Source of the DNA: Cypionkella sp.
GTDB lineage: Bacteria; Pseudomonadota; Alphaproteobacteria; Rhodobacterales; Rhodobacteraceae
Reading direction: 5' to 3'
Assembly: GCF_030652235.1 (NCBI RefSeq)
Contig: NZ_JAUSBA010000073.1
Span: forward strand, 1-41,642
DNA length: 41,642 nt
The first letter of the stretch is position 1. Every line of letters begins with the position of its first letter. Under the pieces are notes generated by a model. The model saw only the letters and a program-made list of their open reading frames with translations. It made no database searches and had not been told where the DNA came from. The position numbers were made by a program, and so were the translations under genes. Positions 8,046 to 16,414 of this stretch are shown here, one piece after another.

Positions 8046-8351
8046 ATGGCAAAAAAATCCATGGTGAACCGCGAAGTGAAGCGCGAGAAGCTGGTGAAGC
8101 AACATGCTTCCAAGCGCGCAGCACTGAAAGCGGTGATCAACGACCAAGCGAAACCGGTGGATGAGCGCTTCAAAGCGACCATCAAGCTGGCCGAGCTGCC
8201 CCGCAACTCGTCGGCTGTCCGTTTGCACAATCGTTGCCAACTGACCGGCCGTCCGCATGCGTATTATCGCAAGCTTAAACTCTCGCGCATCATGCTGCGT
8301 GATCTCGCCTCGTTCGGCCAGATCCCCGGCATGGTCAAGTCGAGCTGGTAA
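8046..8351 (+). CDS. rpsN: 30S ribosomal protein S14, long zinc-free form
   Basis: 101-residue S14. The length and the absence of the paired CxxC motifs place it in the long C-minus class rather than the short zinc-binding class. It starts [20 protein letters not shown]. The C-terminus has [20 protein letters not shown] and ends [12 protein letters not shown], the classic S14 tail. It lies 19 nt after rplE and 12 nt before rpsH. Confidence 0.97.
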   Translation: MAKKSMVNREVKREKLVKQHASKRAALKAVINDQAKPVDERFKATIKLAELPRNSSAVRLHNRCQLTGRPHAYYRKLKLSRIMLRDLASFGQIPGMVKSSW

Positions 8352-8363
8352 GGAGGTCGCCAA

Positions 8364-8762
8364 ATGATGATGAACGATCCTATCGGCGACATGCTTACCC
8401 GTATCCGTAACGCGCAAATGCGTGGCAAATCGACAGTGTCGACCCCTGCCTCGAAACTGCGCGCCTGGGTGCTGGACGTGCTCGTAAGCGAAGGCTACAT
8501 CCGCGGTTTCGAGCGCGCCAAGACCGATAACGGTCAAGGCGAGCTGGTGATCAGCCTGAAGTACTTCGAAGGCGTGCCTGTGATCCGCGAAGTTAAGCGC
8601 GTGTCCAAGCCCGGCCGTCGTGTGTACATGTCGGTTAAGGAAATTCCGACCGTGCGTAACGGTCTCGGTATCTCCATCGTGTCCACGCCAAAAGGCGTGA
8701 TGTCAGATGCAAATGCGCGCGCAGCCAATGTTGGCGGCGAAGTGCTTTGCACCGTGTTCTGA
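8364..8762 (+). CDS. rpsH: 30S ribosomal protein S8
   Basis: 132-residue S8, a central-domain 16S rRNA binder and the spc-operon repressor in E. coli. It begins [20 protein letters not shown]. Three ATG codons in a row could serve; the first (8364) lies 7 nt after a full AGGAGG (8351-8356). The conserved C-terminal block [20 protein letters not shown] is intact. Confidence 0.97.
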   Translation: MMMNDPIGDMLTRIRNAQMRGKSTVSTPASKLRAWVLDVLVSEGYIRGFERAKTDNGQGELVISLKYFEGVPVIREVKRVSKPGRRVYMSVKEIPTVRNGLGISIVSTPKGVMSDANARAANVGGEVLCTVF

Positions 8763-8772
8763 GGAGGGTGGC

Positions 8773-9306
8773 ATGTCTCGTATCGGCAAAAAACCCGTAG
8801 AACTGATCAATGGCGTTTCGGCGTCCGTGTCAGGTCAAACCATCGAAGTGAAAGGTCCGAAAGGCACCCGCAGCTTCACCGCAACCGACGACGTGACGCT
8901 CACGATCGACGAAGGCAGCATCAAAGTGACCCCGCGTGGCACTTCGAAGCGCGCGCGTCAGCAGTGGGGCATGGCGCGGTCGATGGTTGAAAACCTCGTC
9001 ACTGGCGTCACCGCTGGTTTCAAGAAAGAGCTGGAAATTCAAGGCGTGGGTTACCGCGCTGCGATGAATGGCAACATCCTGAAACTGTCGCTTGGCTACA
9101 GCCATGAAGTCAACTTCGCCGTTCCAGACGGGGTCACCGTGACTTCGCCGAAGAACACCGAAATCATTGTGGAAGGCATTGACCAACAACTCGTTGGTCA
9201 GGTCGCTGCGAACATCCGCGAATGGCGCAAGCCCGAGCCCTACAAGGGCAAAGGCATCCGCTATAAGGGCGAGTTCGTGTTCCGCAAAGAAGGCAAGAAG
9301 AAGTAA
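8773..9306 (+). CDS. rplF: 50S ribosomal protein L6
   Basis: 177-residue L6, which supports the sarcin-ricin loop region. It starts [20 protein letters not shown] and has [20 protein letters not shown] and the C-terminal [20 protein letters not shown]. An in-frame start further upstream at 8707 lies inside rpsH and adds 22 unrelated residues. The ATG at 8773 with GAGGAGGG just before it was chosen. Confidence 0.97.
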   Translation: MSRIGKKPVELINGVSASVSGQTIEVKGPKGTRSFTATDDVTLTIDEGSIKVTPRGTSKRARQQWGMARSMVENLVTGVTAGFKKELEIQGVGYRAAMNGNILKLSLGYSHEVNFAVPDGVTVTSPKNTEIIVEGIDQQLVGQVAANIREWRKPEPYKGKGIRYKGEFVFRKEGKKK

Positions 9307-9317
9307 GGGACACAATC

Positions 9318-9677
9318 ATGGCAAACACCAAGAGAGACCTGTTCCTCAAGCGCCGTCAGCGCGTTCGGAACAAAATCAAAGCGACATCGCATGGGCGCCT
9401 GCGCCTGTCGGTGCACCGCTCGAACAAAAACATCAGCGTGCAGCTGATCGACGATGTGAAGGGCGTCACCATCGCCTCCGCCTCCACGCTGGAGAAGGAA
9501 TTCGGTGTCGTCGGCAAGAACAACGTCCAAGCAGCGACGAAAATCGGTTCGGCAATCGCCGAGCGGGCCAAAAAGGCCGGTGTTGAAGTGTGCTACTTCG
9601 ACCGCGGCGGTTTCCTCTTTCACGGTAAGATCAAGGCTTTGGCCGAGGCTGCCCGTGAAGGTGGATTGCAGTTCTGA
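9318..9677 (+). CDS. rplR: 50S ribosomal protein L18
   Basis: 119-residue L18, a 5S rRNA-binding protein of the central protuberance. It contains [38 protein letters not shown] and the C-terminal [20 protein letters not shown] with EGGLQF at the end. Normal length, 11 nt from each neighbour. Confidence 0.97.
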   Translation: MANTKRDLFLKRRQRVRNKIKATSHGRLRLSVHRSNKNISVQLIDDVKGVTIASASTLEKEFGVVGKNNVQAATKIGSAIAERAKKAGVEVCYFDRGGFLFHGKIKALAEAAREGGLQF

Positions 9678-9688
9678 GGAGTTGAAAA

Positions 9689-10267
9689 ATGGCAGAACGT
9701 GATAACCGTCGGGACAATCGTGGTGGCAATGATCGCCGCGATAACCGGCCGGAAGAAACCCCGGAATTCGCTGACCGCTTGGTCGCGATCAACCGGGTGT
9801 CGAAAACCGTGAAGGGCGGCAAACGCTTTGGCTTTGCAGCACTTGTGGTCGTCGGCGATCAAAAAGGCCGTGTCGGTTTCGGCAAGGGCAAGGCTAAGGA
9901 AGTTCCGGAAGCGATCCGCAAGGCGACCGAGCAGGCCAAGCGCCAGCTTATTCGCGTGCCGCTGAAAGACGCCCGCACCCTGCACCACGACATGGAAGGC
10001 CGTCATGGCGCCGGTAAAGTGGTGATGCGGACGGCTGTTGCCGGTACTGGCATCATCGCCGGTGGTCCGATGCGCGCTGTGTTTGAGATGTTGGGCCTGC
10101 AAGACGTGGTGGCAAAGTCCATCGGCTCGCAGAACCCCTACAACATGATCCGCGCCACCATCGACGGGCTGAAGTCGGAAACCTCTCCTCGTCAAGTCGC
10201 GGCACGCCGTGGCAAGAAAGTGGCAGAGATCCTGAACAAGCCCGCCGCTGAAGTTGTGGAGGCTTGA
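9689..10267 (+). CDS. rpsE: 30S ribosomal protein S5
   Basis: 192-residue S5, which acts in decoding accuracy and mRNA entry. The first 25 residues form a repetitive Arg/Asn/Asp-rich tail ([18 protein letters not shown]) that looks disordered and is longer than in E. coli. The core then shows [40 protein letters not shown] and [20 protein letters not shown]. Its TGA ends 2 nt before rpmD. Confidence 0.97.
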   Translation: MAERDNRRDNRGGNDRRDNRPEETPEFADRLVAINRVSKTVKGGKRFGFAALVVVGDQKGRVGFGKGKAKEVPEAIRKATEQAKRQLIRVPLKDARTLHHDMEGRHGAGKVVMRTAVAGTGIIAGGPMRAVFEMLGLQDVVAKSIGSQNPYNMIRATIDGLKSETSPRQVAARRGKKVAEILNKPAAEVVEA

Positions 10268-10269
10268 AC

Positions 10270-10470
10270 ATGACCGACGCTGTGAAAAAGACCATCGTGG
10301 TCAAGCAGGTGGCTTCGGCTGCCCGCCGCCCGGCCAAACAGACCGCGACCCTGAAAGGTCTTGGACTGAACAAAATGAACCGCACCCGCGAACTGGAAGA
10401 CACGCCTTCCATCCGTGGCATGGTCAACAAGATCTCGCATCTTGTGACGATCATCGAAGAGCGCGGTTAA
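10270..10470 (+). CDS. rpmD: 50S ribosomal protein L30
   Basis: 66-residue L30. The N-terminus [20 protein letters not shown] leads into the conserved [20 protein letters not shown] and ends with [19 protein letters not shown] at 10264 is in frame, but the ATG at 10270 sits 7 nt after GGAGG (10258-10262) and is preferred. A hairpin terminator follows 38 nt after the stop, and the next ribosomal gene is 1.2 kb away. Confidence 0.96.
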   Translation: MTDAVKKTIVVKQVASAARRPAKQTATLKGLGLNKMNRTRELEDTPSIRGMVNKISHLVTIIEERG

Positions 10471-10508
10471 GCCAAGGAAACGGTGCGTGACATCACGCAC
10501 CCTACCAA

Positions 10509-10539
10509 AAAACGCCCCGCCGCAAGGTCGGGGCGTTTT
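10509..10539 (+). terminator. Intrinsic terminator after rpmD
   Basis: An 11-bp perfect stem (10509-10519 with 10529-10539) with A-run on the left and TTTT on the right surrounds a 9-nt loop. It can work in both directions, so it may end both the rpmC-rpmD transcript and the reverse-strand gene that stops at 10614. Confidence 0.8.
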
Positions 10540-10567
10540 GCATTTGCAACGCCGGGGATCATTGTAG

Positions 10568-10587
10568 GGTGCGTGCTCGCACGCACC
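10568..10587. repeat. Short palindromic element
   Basis: GGTGCGTGC and GCACGCACC (9 bp each) are separated by TC. From memory, near-identical short GC-rich palindromes recur between genes in Rhodobacteraceae genomes, so this may be a dispersed REP-like element. Only one copy is seen in this window. Confidence 0.4.
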
Positions 10588-10613
10588 GCTCACCAACGCA
10601 CCACCCCCAAACC

Positions 10614-11117
10614 CTACTGCGTAAACCGAAAAGCCTCACAAAACCGCACCAGCCGCGCATTACCCTTATCCTGCAAAGCCCAACCCCAAGCCTCATCCAA
10701 CACCACCTGAGCCGCCTCGATCCGCTCGCCGTCGCGCTCGCCATGCACCTTGGCATCGCCGTGGAACAGACTGCCCCGCACGTCCTGAACTACCAAAAAG
10801 AAATCCGAAACCGAATTCACCGCCCGCGCCTTTTTCCAAGACACCGCTTGATCCCGGTCCACCTTCAACAGCCGAGGCGGCGCGTTGAACAGCACCTGAA
10901 CCTCTGGCAACGCCCGGCAATGCGCCAGAAACCCATCGCCGAGATCGCCGGCAAACCCGGCCCAGCCCGCCTCGGCCGAAGTGCCGGGTTTTTCATATTT
11001 CAAATACCCCGCCAGCTTCAGCGCATATTCAAACCGCGCAAAGGTCGCGACCAAGCTGCCCCATTCATTCTTGAACAGCAGCTTAATCCCCGCCCGATAA
11101 TTGGTATCCACCGCCAT
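10614..11117 (-). CDS. HEPN-domain-like protein, probable ribonuclease-fold family
   Basis: 167 residues from the ATG at 11117, which follows a GGGGG ribosome-site candidate by 7 nt; a TTG 18 nt further upstream is less likely. The segment FARFEYALKLAGYLK near residues 26-40 and QDVRGSLFHGDAKV near 111-124 match the pattern of HEPN-like proteins, including R114-x4-H119 (RX4-6H), the catalytic signature of HEPN RNases. The more usual form is VRNNLFHGGK; here NN is replaced by GS. Many HEPN proteins are toxins or defence nucleases; no partner nucleotidyltransferase gene is next to it. It is encoded on the strand opposite to the ribosomal genes around it. Function is inference; family assignment is moderately confident. 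Confidence 0.65.
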   Translation of the reverse strand: MAVDTNYRAGIKLLFKNEWGSLVATFARFEYALKLAGYLKYEKPGTSAEAGWAGFAGDLGDGFLAHCRALPEVQVLFNAPPRLLKVDRDQAVSWKKARAVNSVSDFFLVVQDVRGSLFHGDAKVHGERDGERIEAAQVVLDEAWGWALQDKGNARLVRFCEAFRFTQ

Positions 11118-11251
11118 GTGATAGCCCCCGTGCAAAACAGCCCGCAGATACGCAGGATTTGCGGGGGGAGTCTATATTGACAATGTTTGCCGTTCAGCGA
11201 CTCCTCGTAGAAACCCAGCACACGGGTAGGTCGCAAACATTGGAAGCTGAA

Positions 11252-11572
11252 ATGCATTGGTATCTGAATTTGGCAAAGAGGCAGTTTGAATATGTGCTGC
11301 GCCTCCCTGCTATGGCACTGCCGATTTTCATCGTTTTGCAAATGTTCGCAGTATGCATCGCCGTCCTTTTGAGTATGGGAATTGCTAAGCTACTCTCTGC
11401 CAACGAAATGCTCATCATCATACCATTTTCTGTATTTTGGCTGCACACGCTGCCAGCCTATTGGCTGGCGATCATGCTCTTGGCGGAGAAACTTTGGATG
11501 ATGACCAGCCTATACCGAGTTCTCGGTGTCCCCGCGGATAGCATCCGTAACAGATACAGCAATAAGGCTTGA
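11252..11572 (+). CDS. Small membrane protein of unknown function, AT-richer than its surroundings
   Basis: 106 residues from the ATG at 11252, with GGAAG at 11242-11246. An earlier in-frame start at 11159 would add 31 residues of doubtful sense. Family not recognised. Two long hydrophobic segments are visible: about residues 18-48 ([20 protein letters not shown] and on) and 55-83 ([20 protein letters not shown]). The C-terminus is short and polar. Base composition and codon use are visibly more AT-rich than the ribosomal genes, which suggests recent acquisition. It is divergent from the HEPN-like gene, 134 nt apart. Confidence 0.55.
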   Translation: MHWYLNLAKRQFEYVLRLPAMALPIFIVLQMFAVCIAVLLSMGIAKLLSANEMLIIIPFSVFWLHTLPAYWLAIMLLAEKLWMMTSLYRVLGVPADSIRNRYSNKA

Positions 11573-11597
11573 TCGCGGGTCGCCTCCCCTCTATACG
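11569..11597 (+). promoter_or_regulatory. Candidate promoter for rplO-secY
   Basis: TTGATC (11569-11574), 17-nt spacer, TATACG (11592-11597), expected RNA start near 11604. It overlaps the end of the upstream small membrane gene. Its -10 and spacing match the element at 6128-6156, in the equivalent position after the other accessory insertion. Confidence 0.55.
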
Positions 11598-11691
11598 CCC
11601 GCAATGCCCCACCTATCGGCATAAGAATCAACAACAGCCGCGTTGCCCTCCCCGTCGCAGGGAGAAGCTTTCCGGCATAGGAGTATGCGAC

Positions 11692-12186
11692 ATGAAGTTG
11701 AATGAACTGCACGACAATCCGGGTGCAACCAAAAAGCAAAAGCGCGTGGCGCGTGGTCCGGGTTCGGGCTCGGGCAAGACCGCTGGTCGTGGTATCAAGG
11801 GTCAGAAATCGCGTTCGGGCGTCGCTATTGGCGGCTACGAAGGCGGCCAGATGCCTTTGTATCGCCGTCTGCCGAAGCGCGGCTTCAACAAGCCGAACCA
11901 AGATCGCTTTGCGGTGATCAACCTCGGCCTGATCGAGAAATTCATCGGTCTGGGCAAACTCGACGCGAAAGTTGAGATCACCGAGGATATGCTGGTTGAC
12001 GCGGGCCTCACCGGCCACAAGCGCGACGGCATCCGCATCCTGAACAAAGGTTCGATCACTTCGGCGGTCAAACTGAACGTCACCGGGGCCTCCGCAGCCG
12101 CTGTTGAAGCTGTTGTAGCCGCTGGCGGCACCCTGACCGTGGCGCCGACCTTGCCAGCTTTCACCAAAGCGGTCCGTAAAGCATAA
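11692..12186 (+). CDS. rplO: 50S ribosomal protein L15
   Basis: 164-residue L15, a late 50S assembly protein. It begins [20 protein letters not shown] and has the Gly/Arg-rich extension [39 protein letters not shown] and the C-terminal [14 protein letters not shown] reading frame open from 11569 is rejected because AGGAG at 11679-11683 and family homology both mark the ATG at 11692. In other species it follows rpmD directly. Confidence 0.97.
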   Translation: MKLNELHDNPGATKKQKRVARGPGSGSGKTAGRGIKGQKSRSGVAIGGYEGGQMPLYRRLPKRGFNKPNQDRFAVINLGLIEKFIGLGKLDAKVEITEDMLVDAGLTGHKRDGIRILNKGSITSAVKLNVTGASAAAVEAVVAAGGTLTVAPTLPAFTKAVRKA

Positions 12187-12196
12187 CTAACGCCTT

Positions 12197-12268
12197 GTGA
12201 GCGGTTGCTAGACCGCTTACATCGGCTTATGTTTCCCGCGCCGCCGACCCGAAACGGTTTGGCGGCGC
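12197..12268 (+). promoter_or_regulatory. Two hairpins between rplO and secY
   Basis: First: 9 bp with one G-T pair (12197-12205 with 12212-12220), loop TGCTAG. Second: 8 bp all G-C (12238-12245 with 12261-12268), 15-nt loop that can pair further inside. Neither has a proper T-run. They fill the 116-nt gap and may tune secY relative to rplO. Confidence 0.5.
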
Positions 12269-12302
12269 TTCCCATATCGGGCTTACGCAGAAAGAACTGG
12301 GC

Positions 12303-13664
12303 ATGGCTTCAGCTGCCGAACAGATGGCCGCGAACCTCAGCTGGGGTACGCTAGGCAAGGCGACGGATCTCCGTAGCCGGATTTTCTTCACCATTGGCCT
12401 GCTCATGGTCTACCGTCTTGGCACTTATGTGCCGGTTCCGGGCATTGACGGCACGGCGTTGCGCAACTTCATGGATGACGCGGGGCAGGGCATTGGCGGT
12501 ATGCTGTCAATGTTCACCGGCGGCGCCATCAAGCGCATGGGCATCTTTGCCTTGGGGATTATGCCCTATATTTCCGCCTCGATCATCATTCAGCTGTTGG
12601 CGTCGATGATCCCGGCGCTGGAGCAGATGAAGAAAGAAGGCGACGCGGGCCGCAAGAAGATGAACCAGTGGACGCGCTACGGCACCGTCTGTCTGGCGAT
12701 CCTGCAAGGTTTCGGCATCGCCAAATCCATCGAAGCGGGTGGCCTTGCCCATACCCCCGGCATGTATTTCGTCGTCTCTTGCGTGATCACCCTGGTCGCG
12801 GGCACGATGTTTCTGATGTGGCTGGGTGAGCAGATCACCGCGCGCGGCATCGGCAACGGCACCTCGCTGATCATCTTTACAGGTATCGTCGCGGAAATCC
12901 CGCATGCTTTGGCGCAGTTCTTCAGCCAGGGCCGCGCAGGCGTGATCTCAACCCCGGTGATCCTTGGGGTTTTGGTGATGGTCGTCGCCGTTATCGCCTT
13001 TGTGGTGTTCATGGAACGCGCCCTGCGCAAGATCCACATCCAATACCCCCGCCGCCAAGTCGGTATGAAGGTCTATGATGGTGGGTCAAGCCATTTGCCG
13101 ATCAAGGTCAACCCGGCAGGCGTGATTCCGGCTATTTTCGCCTCGTCGCTTTTGCTGCTGCCAACCACGATTGCGACCTTCTCGGGTGAGAATACTGGGC
13201 CGATCATGTCGACGATCCTCGCGTATTTCGGGCATGGTCAGCCGCTCTATCTGTTGTTCTTTGTGTCGATGATCGTATTCTTCGCGTATTTCTACACCGC
13301 AAACGTCTCATTCAAGACCGACGAAGTGGCCGATAACCTGAAGAACCAGAATGGCTTCATCCCGGGTATTCGTCCGGGCAAAAAAACCGAGGAATATCTC
13401 GATTATGTCGTCAACCGCATCTTGGTGCTGGGGGCGGCCTATCTGGCCCTCGTCTGCTTGCTGCCCGAGATCCTGATCAGCCAGTTCTCGATTCCGTTCT
13501 ACTTCGGTGGCACCTCGGTGCTGATCGTGGTGTCGGTGACGATGGACACCATCAACCAGATCCAGTCGCATCTGCTGGCGCATCAATACGAAGGCCTGAT
13601 TGAGAAATCTCAGCTGCGCGGCAAAAAGCGCAGCACGGCCAACCGTCCGCCCGCGCGGCGTTGA
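12303..13664 (+). CDS. secY: Preprotein translocase channel subunit SecY
   Basis: 453 residues, the central pore of the SecYEG complex in the inner membrane, moving unfolded proteins out with SecA or co-translationally. Ten hydrophobic segments are expected, and many are visible, e.g. IFFTIGLLMVYRLGTYVPVP at 23-42 (TM1 and the following PVPGID) and GIFALGIMPYISASIIIQLL at about 80-99. The cytosolic loop with RKIHIQYPRRQVG near residue 240 and the C-terminal QSHLLAHQYEGLIEKSQLRG are typical. The start MASAAEQMAANLSWG agrees with relatives; the ribosome site is weak. A terminator-like hairpin lies between it and adk. Confidence 0.96.
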   Translation: MASAAEQMAANLSWGTLGKATDLRSRIFFTIGLLMVYRLGTYVPVPGIDGTALRNFMDDAGQGIGGMLSMFTGGAIKRMGIFALGIMPYISASIIIQLLASMIPALEQMKKEGDAGRKKMNQWTRYGTVCLAILQGFGIAKSIEAGGLAHTPGMYFVVSCVITLVAGTMFLMWLGEQITARGIGNGTSLIIFTGIVAEIPHALAQFFSQGRAGVISTPVILGVLVMVVAVIAFVVFMERALRKIHIQYPRRQVGMKVYDGGSSHLPIKVNPAGVIPAIFASSLLLLPTTIATFSGENTGPIMSTILAYFGHGQPLYLLFFVSMIVFFAYFYTANVSFKTDEVADNLKNQNGFIPGIRPGKKTEEYLDYVVNRILVLGAAYLALVCLLPEILISQFSIPFYFGGTSVLIVVSVTMDTINQIQSHLLAHQYEGLIEKSQLRGKKRSTANRPPARR

Positions 13665-13680
13665 ACGGGCTATGACTTTA

Positions 13681-13711
13681 GGCCCGGCGCAACCCGCCGG
13701 GCCTTTTCTTT
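13681..13711 (+). terminator. Terminator-like hairpin between secY and adk
   Basis: A 9-bp G-C-rich perfect stem (13681-13689 with 13695-13703), loop CAACC, then TTTTCTTT. It looks like a true intrinsic terminator, yet adk starts only 17 nt later, so adk is likely expressed by read-through. Confidence 0.7.
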
Positions 13712-13727
13712 GATAGAAAGGCGACCC

Positions 13728-14312
13728 ATGGCAAATATCATCCTCCTCGGGCCACCCGGTGCTGGCAAGGGCACGCAAGCCAAGCGCTTGGTGGAAGAGC
13801 GCGCCATGGTGCAGTTGTCCACCGGTGACATGCTGCGCGAGGCCAAGACCAGCGGCACCGAAATGGGCAAGCGCGTCGCCGAGGTGATGGATAAGGGGCA
13901 ACTTGTCACCGATGACATCGTGATCGGTTTGATCGCCGAGAAACTGTCTCAGCCTTCTGCAGGGGGCTTCATCTTTGACGGCTTCCCCCGCACCCTGCCG
14001 CAGGCCGACGCCTTGGCTGATCTGCTGGCCAGTCACGGCCAAAGCCTTGATGCGGTGATCGAGCTGGTGGTTGATGATGCAGCACTGATGGGCCGCATTG
14101 TCCGCCGCGCCGAGGAGATGCAGGCCAAGGGGCAGCCTGTCCGTCGTGATGACACGCCAGAGGTGTTCGAGTTGCGCCTGCGCGAGTTTTACAAGAACAC
14201 AGCACCCCTGATCGGCTACTACTGGGCGAAAAAAGACCTGCGCCAAGTCGACGGCATGGCGGAAATGGACGTGGTTGCGGCTGCGATTGCCAAAGTTCTT
14301 GACAAAGCGTAA
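13728..14312 (+). CDS. adk: Adenylate kinase, short-LID form
   Basis: 194 residues. It interconverts ATP + AMP and 2 ADP. The P-loop [11 protein letters not shown] is at residues 8-18, the AMP-site STGDMLR follows at about 30-36, and FDGFPRT lies near 84-90. The LID region ([20 protein letters not shown]) is short and lacks the four-Cys zinc site, so it resembles the short bacterial/eukaryotic cytosolic type rather than the 214-residue E. coli enzyme. The ATG at 13728 is chosen over one 18 nt upstream because of GAAAGGCGA just before it and because the family starts [11 protein letters not shown]. Its place after secY is common. Confidence 0.96.
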   Translation: MANIILLGPPGAGKGTQAKRLVEERAMVQLSTGDMLREAKTSGTEMGKRVAEVMDKGQLVTDDIVIGLIAEKLSQPSAGGFIFDGFPRTLPQADALADLLASHGQSLDAVIELVVDDAALMGRIVRRAEEMQAKGQPVRRDDTPEVFELRLREFYKNTAPLIGYYWAKKDLRQVDGMAEMDVVAAAIAKVLDKA

Positions 14313-14330
14313 TTTAGCCACCCGCTACCC

Positions 14331-14359
14331 TTGACGCTATGATCAAAAGCCCATAAAGC
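14331..14359 (+). promoter_or_regulatory. Candidate promoter of the alpha operon (rpsM-rpsK-rpoA-rplQ)
   Basis: TTGACG (14331-14336), 17-nt spacer, TAAAGC (14354-14359), in the 185-nt gap between adk and rpsM. RNA would start near 14366, exactly where the next hairpin begins. Confidence 0.5.
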
Positions 14360-14365
14360 ACGGCG

Positions 14366-14390
14366 TCCCGCAGCGGAATCGCTTGCGGGA
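14366..14390 (+). promoter_or_regulatory. Hairpin in the rpsM leader
   Basis: TCCCGCA (14366-14372) pairs with TGCGGGA (14384-14390); three inner pairs extend it with one bulged T around the loop GAAT. It is followed by the pyrimidine-rich TTCCTTATTC. It is either a terminator for secY-adk or the first element of the alpha-operon leader, depending on whether the promoter just upstream is real. A perfect 10-nt palindrome GATTCGAATC follows at 14407-14416. Confidence 0.4.
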
Positions 14391-14497
14391 TTCCTTATTC
14401 GTTAAGGATTCGAATCGCCCTCCGGTTTCGACCAAAAGGCGGTGTTGTGAAAAAAGGTTCTGGCACTACGGAACCGCAACCATGAAGGAATACACGT

Positions 14498-14866
14498 TTG
14501 GCACGTATTGCTGGCGTTAACATCCCTACCGCGAAACGGGTTCCGATCGCGCTCACCTATATCACCGGCGTTGGCCCGCATATCGCAGAGCAAATCTGCG
14601 CATCTGTCGGCATCGACCGTGCGCGTCGCGTAAACCAGCTTTCGGATGCCGAAGTGCTGCAGATTCGCGAATTCATCGACGCAAACGTCACGGTTGAAGG
14701 CGATCTGCGCCGCGAAACCTCGATGAACATCAAGCGTCTGATGGACCTCGGCTGCTATCGTGGCCTGCGTCATCGTAAGGGCCTTCCGGTCCGCGGTCAG
14801 CGCACCCACACCAACGCTCGCACCCGCAAAGGCCCCGCTAAGGCCATTGCTGGCAAGAAGAAATAA
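14498..14866 (+). CDS. rpsM: 30S ribosomal protein S13 (TTG start)
   Basis: 122-residue S13, linking the 30S head to the 50S subunit and P-site tRNA. It begins [19 protein letters not shown] and holds [20 protein letters not shown] and the tail [20 protein letters not shown]. The start codon is TTG (14498-14500), with AAGGA at 14485-14489. The ATG at 14482 is out of frame and no in-frame ATG lies nearby. A weak start codon in a ribosomal gene is unusual and might restrain translation. Confidence 0.95.
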   Translation: MARIAGVNIPTAKRVPIALTYITGVGPHIAEQICASVGIDRARRVNQLSDAEVLQIREFIDANVTVEGDLRRETSMNIKRLMDLGCYRGLRHRKGLPVRGQRTHTNARTRKGPAKAIAGKKK

Positions 14867-14881
14867 GAGGGGCGTTTAGAT

Positions 14882-15277
14882 ATGGCACGCGATACCAAAG
14901 CATCCCGCACGAAGAAAAAAGAACGCAAGAACATCGCCGCTGGCGTGGTTCACGTGAACTCTTCGTTTAACAACACCAAAATCCTGATCTCCGACGTTCA
15001 GGGCAACGCGATTTCCTGGTCGTCCTCGGGCACCATGGGCTTCAAAGGCTCGCGTAAATCCACGCCTTACGCGGCGCAAATGGCAGCAGAAGATGCTGGC
15101 CGCAAAGCGCAAGAGCATGGCATGAAGACCGTCGAAGTCGAAGTGCAAGGTCCGGGTTCGGGCCGTGAGTCCGCACTGCGCGCTCTGGCCGCAGTGGGCC
15201 TGAACGTCACCTCGATCCGTGACGTGACTCCGCTGGCACACAACGGCTGCCGTCCGCCGAAGCGCCGTCGCGTCTAA
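14882..15277 (+). CDS. rpsK: 30S ribosomal protein S11
   Basis: 131-residue S11 of the 30S platform, near the Shine-Dalgarno helix. It shows [20 protein letters not shown], the motif [15 protein letters not shown] and the C-terminal [25 protein letters not shown] precedes the ATG. In this lineage rpsD is not found between rpsK and rpoA. A 114-nt gap with a hairpin follows. Confidence 0.97.
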   Translation: MARDTKASRTKKKERKNIAAGVVHVNSSFNNTKILISDVQGNAISWSSSGTMGFKGSRKSTPYAAQMAAEDAGRKAQEHGMKTVEVEVQGPGSGRESALRALAAVGLNVTSIRDVTPLAHNGCRPPKRRRV

Positions 15278-15291
15278 AGTATCACTACAGG

Positions 15292-15320
15292 TCGGGTCGT
15301 GCGATGTCTGCACGGCCCGA
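15292..15320 (+). terminator. Hairpin between rpsK and rpoA
   Basis: An 11-bp stem with one T-G pair (15292-15302 with 15310-15320), 7-nt loop, followed by TTTCTGCATTTCTG. Terminator-like but with an interrupted T tract, so perhaps partial read-through sets the ratio of rpoA to rpsM-rpsK. Confidence 0.5.
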
Positions 15321-15391
15321 TTTCTGCATTTCTGAACCTCGGGCGTCCTCTGCTTAGGACATGAGCAGAAGACAAGTATGGAGGCGGTCAC

Positions 15392-16408
15392 ATGATCCAC
15401 AAAAATTGGCTAGAACTGATTAAACCGACGCAACTGGTCGTGAAGCCGGGGGCCGATGCACAACGCACCGCCACCGTGTTCGCCGAACCGCTAGAGCGCG
15501 GCTTTGGCCTGACCTTGGGCAACGCGCTGCGCCGCGTGCTGATGTCGTCGCTGCAAGGCGGCGCTATCACCAGCGTGCAAATCGACAACGTTCTGCACGA
15601 GTTCTCCTCGGTCGCAGGCGTGCGCGAAGATGTCACCGACATCGTGCTGAACCTGAAGGGCGTTTCGATTAAGATGGATGTGGATGGGCCAAAACGCCTT
15701 TCGATTTCCGCCAAAGGTCCGGGCGTTGTCACCGCTGGCGACATCTCGGAAACCAATGGCATCGAAATCCTGAACAAAGACCACGTCATCTGCCACCTCG
15801 ACGACGGCGCTGATGTGTTCATGGAACTGACCGTGAACACCGGCAAAGGCTATGTCGCCGCTGACAAAAACCGCCCGGAAGATGCGCCCATCGGCCTGAT
15901 CCCGATCGACGCGATCTATTCGCCGGTGAAAAAAGTGTCCTACGAAGTAACCCCGACCCGCGAAGGTCAGGTGCTGGACTATGACAAGCTGACGATGAAA
16001 ATAGAAACCGATGGCTCGCTGACCCCGGAAGACGCTGTGGCTTATGCCGCGCGGATTCTGCAAGACCAGCTGGCCGTGTTCGTCAACTTCGACGAGCCGG
16101 AAGCTGCGGGCAAAGGCGTCGAAGATGCTGGTCTTGAATTCAACCCGCTGCTTTTGAAGAAAGTGGACGAGTTGGAATTGTCGGTGCGTTCGGCAAACTG
16201 CCTGAAGAATGACAACATCGTCTACATCGGCGATCTGATCCAGAAAACCGAAGCCGAGATGCTGCGCACCCCGAACTTTGGCCGCAAATCCTTGAACGAA
16301 ATCAAGGAAGTGCTGTCGGGCATGGGTCTGCATCTGGGCATGGAGGTCGAAGACTGGCCGCCGGAAAACATCGAAGATCTGGCCAAGCGTTTCGAAGACC
16401 AGTTTTAA
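15392..16408 (+). CDS. rpoA: RNA polymerase subunit alpha
   Basis: 338 residues. Alpha dimerises to nucleate the core enzyme and reads UP elements and activators through its C-terminal domain. The N-terminal domain has [20 protein letters not shown]-like sequence (here [20 protein letters not shown]) and [20 protein letters not shown]. The C-terminal domain (from about 250) has [20 protein letters not shown] and ends [20 protein letters not shown] then [20 protein letters not shown] precedes the ATG. Confidence 0.97.
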   Translation: MIHKNWLELIKPTQLVVKPGADAQRTATVFAEPLERGFGLTLGNALRRVLMSSLQGGAITSVQIDNVLHEFSSVAGVREDVTDIVLNLKGVSIKMDVDGPKRLSISAKGPGVVTAGDISETNGIEILNKDHVICHLDDGADVFMELTVNTGKGYVAADKNRPEDAPIGLIPIDAIYSPVKKVSYEVTPTREGQVLDYDKLTMKIETDGSLTPEDAVAYAARILQDQLAVFVNFDEPEAAGKGVEDAGLEFNPLLLKKVDELELSVRSANCLKNDNIVYIGDLIQKTEAEMLRTPNFGRKSLNEIKEVLSGMGLHLGMEVEDWPPENIEDLAKRFEDQF

Positions 16409-16414
16409 GAATAG

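Noticed and set aside
14482-14484. ATG as start of rpsM
   Set aside because: It is out of frame with S13; the TTG at 14498 starts the conserved ARIAGVNIP sequence.
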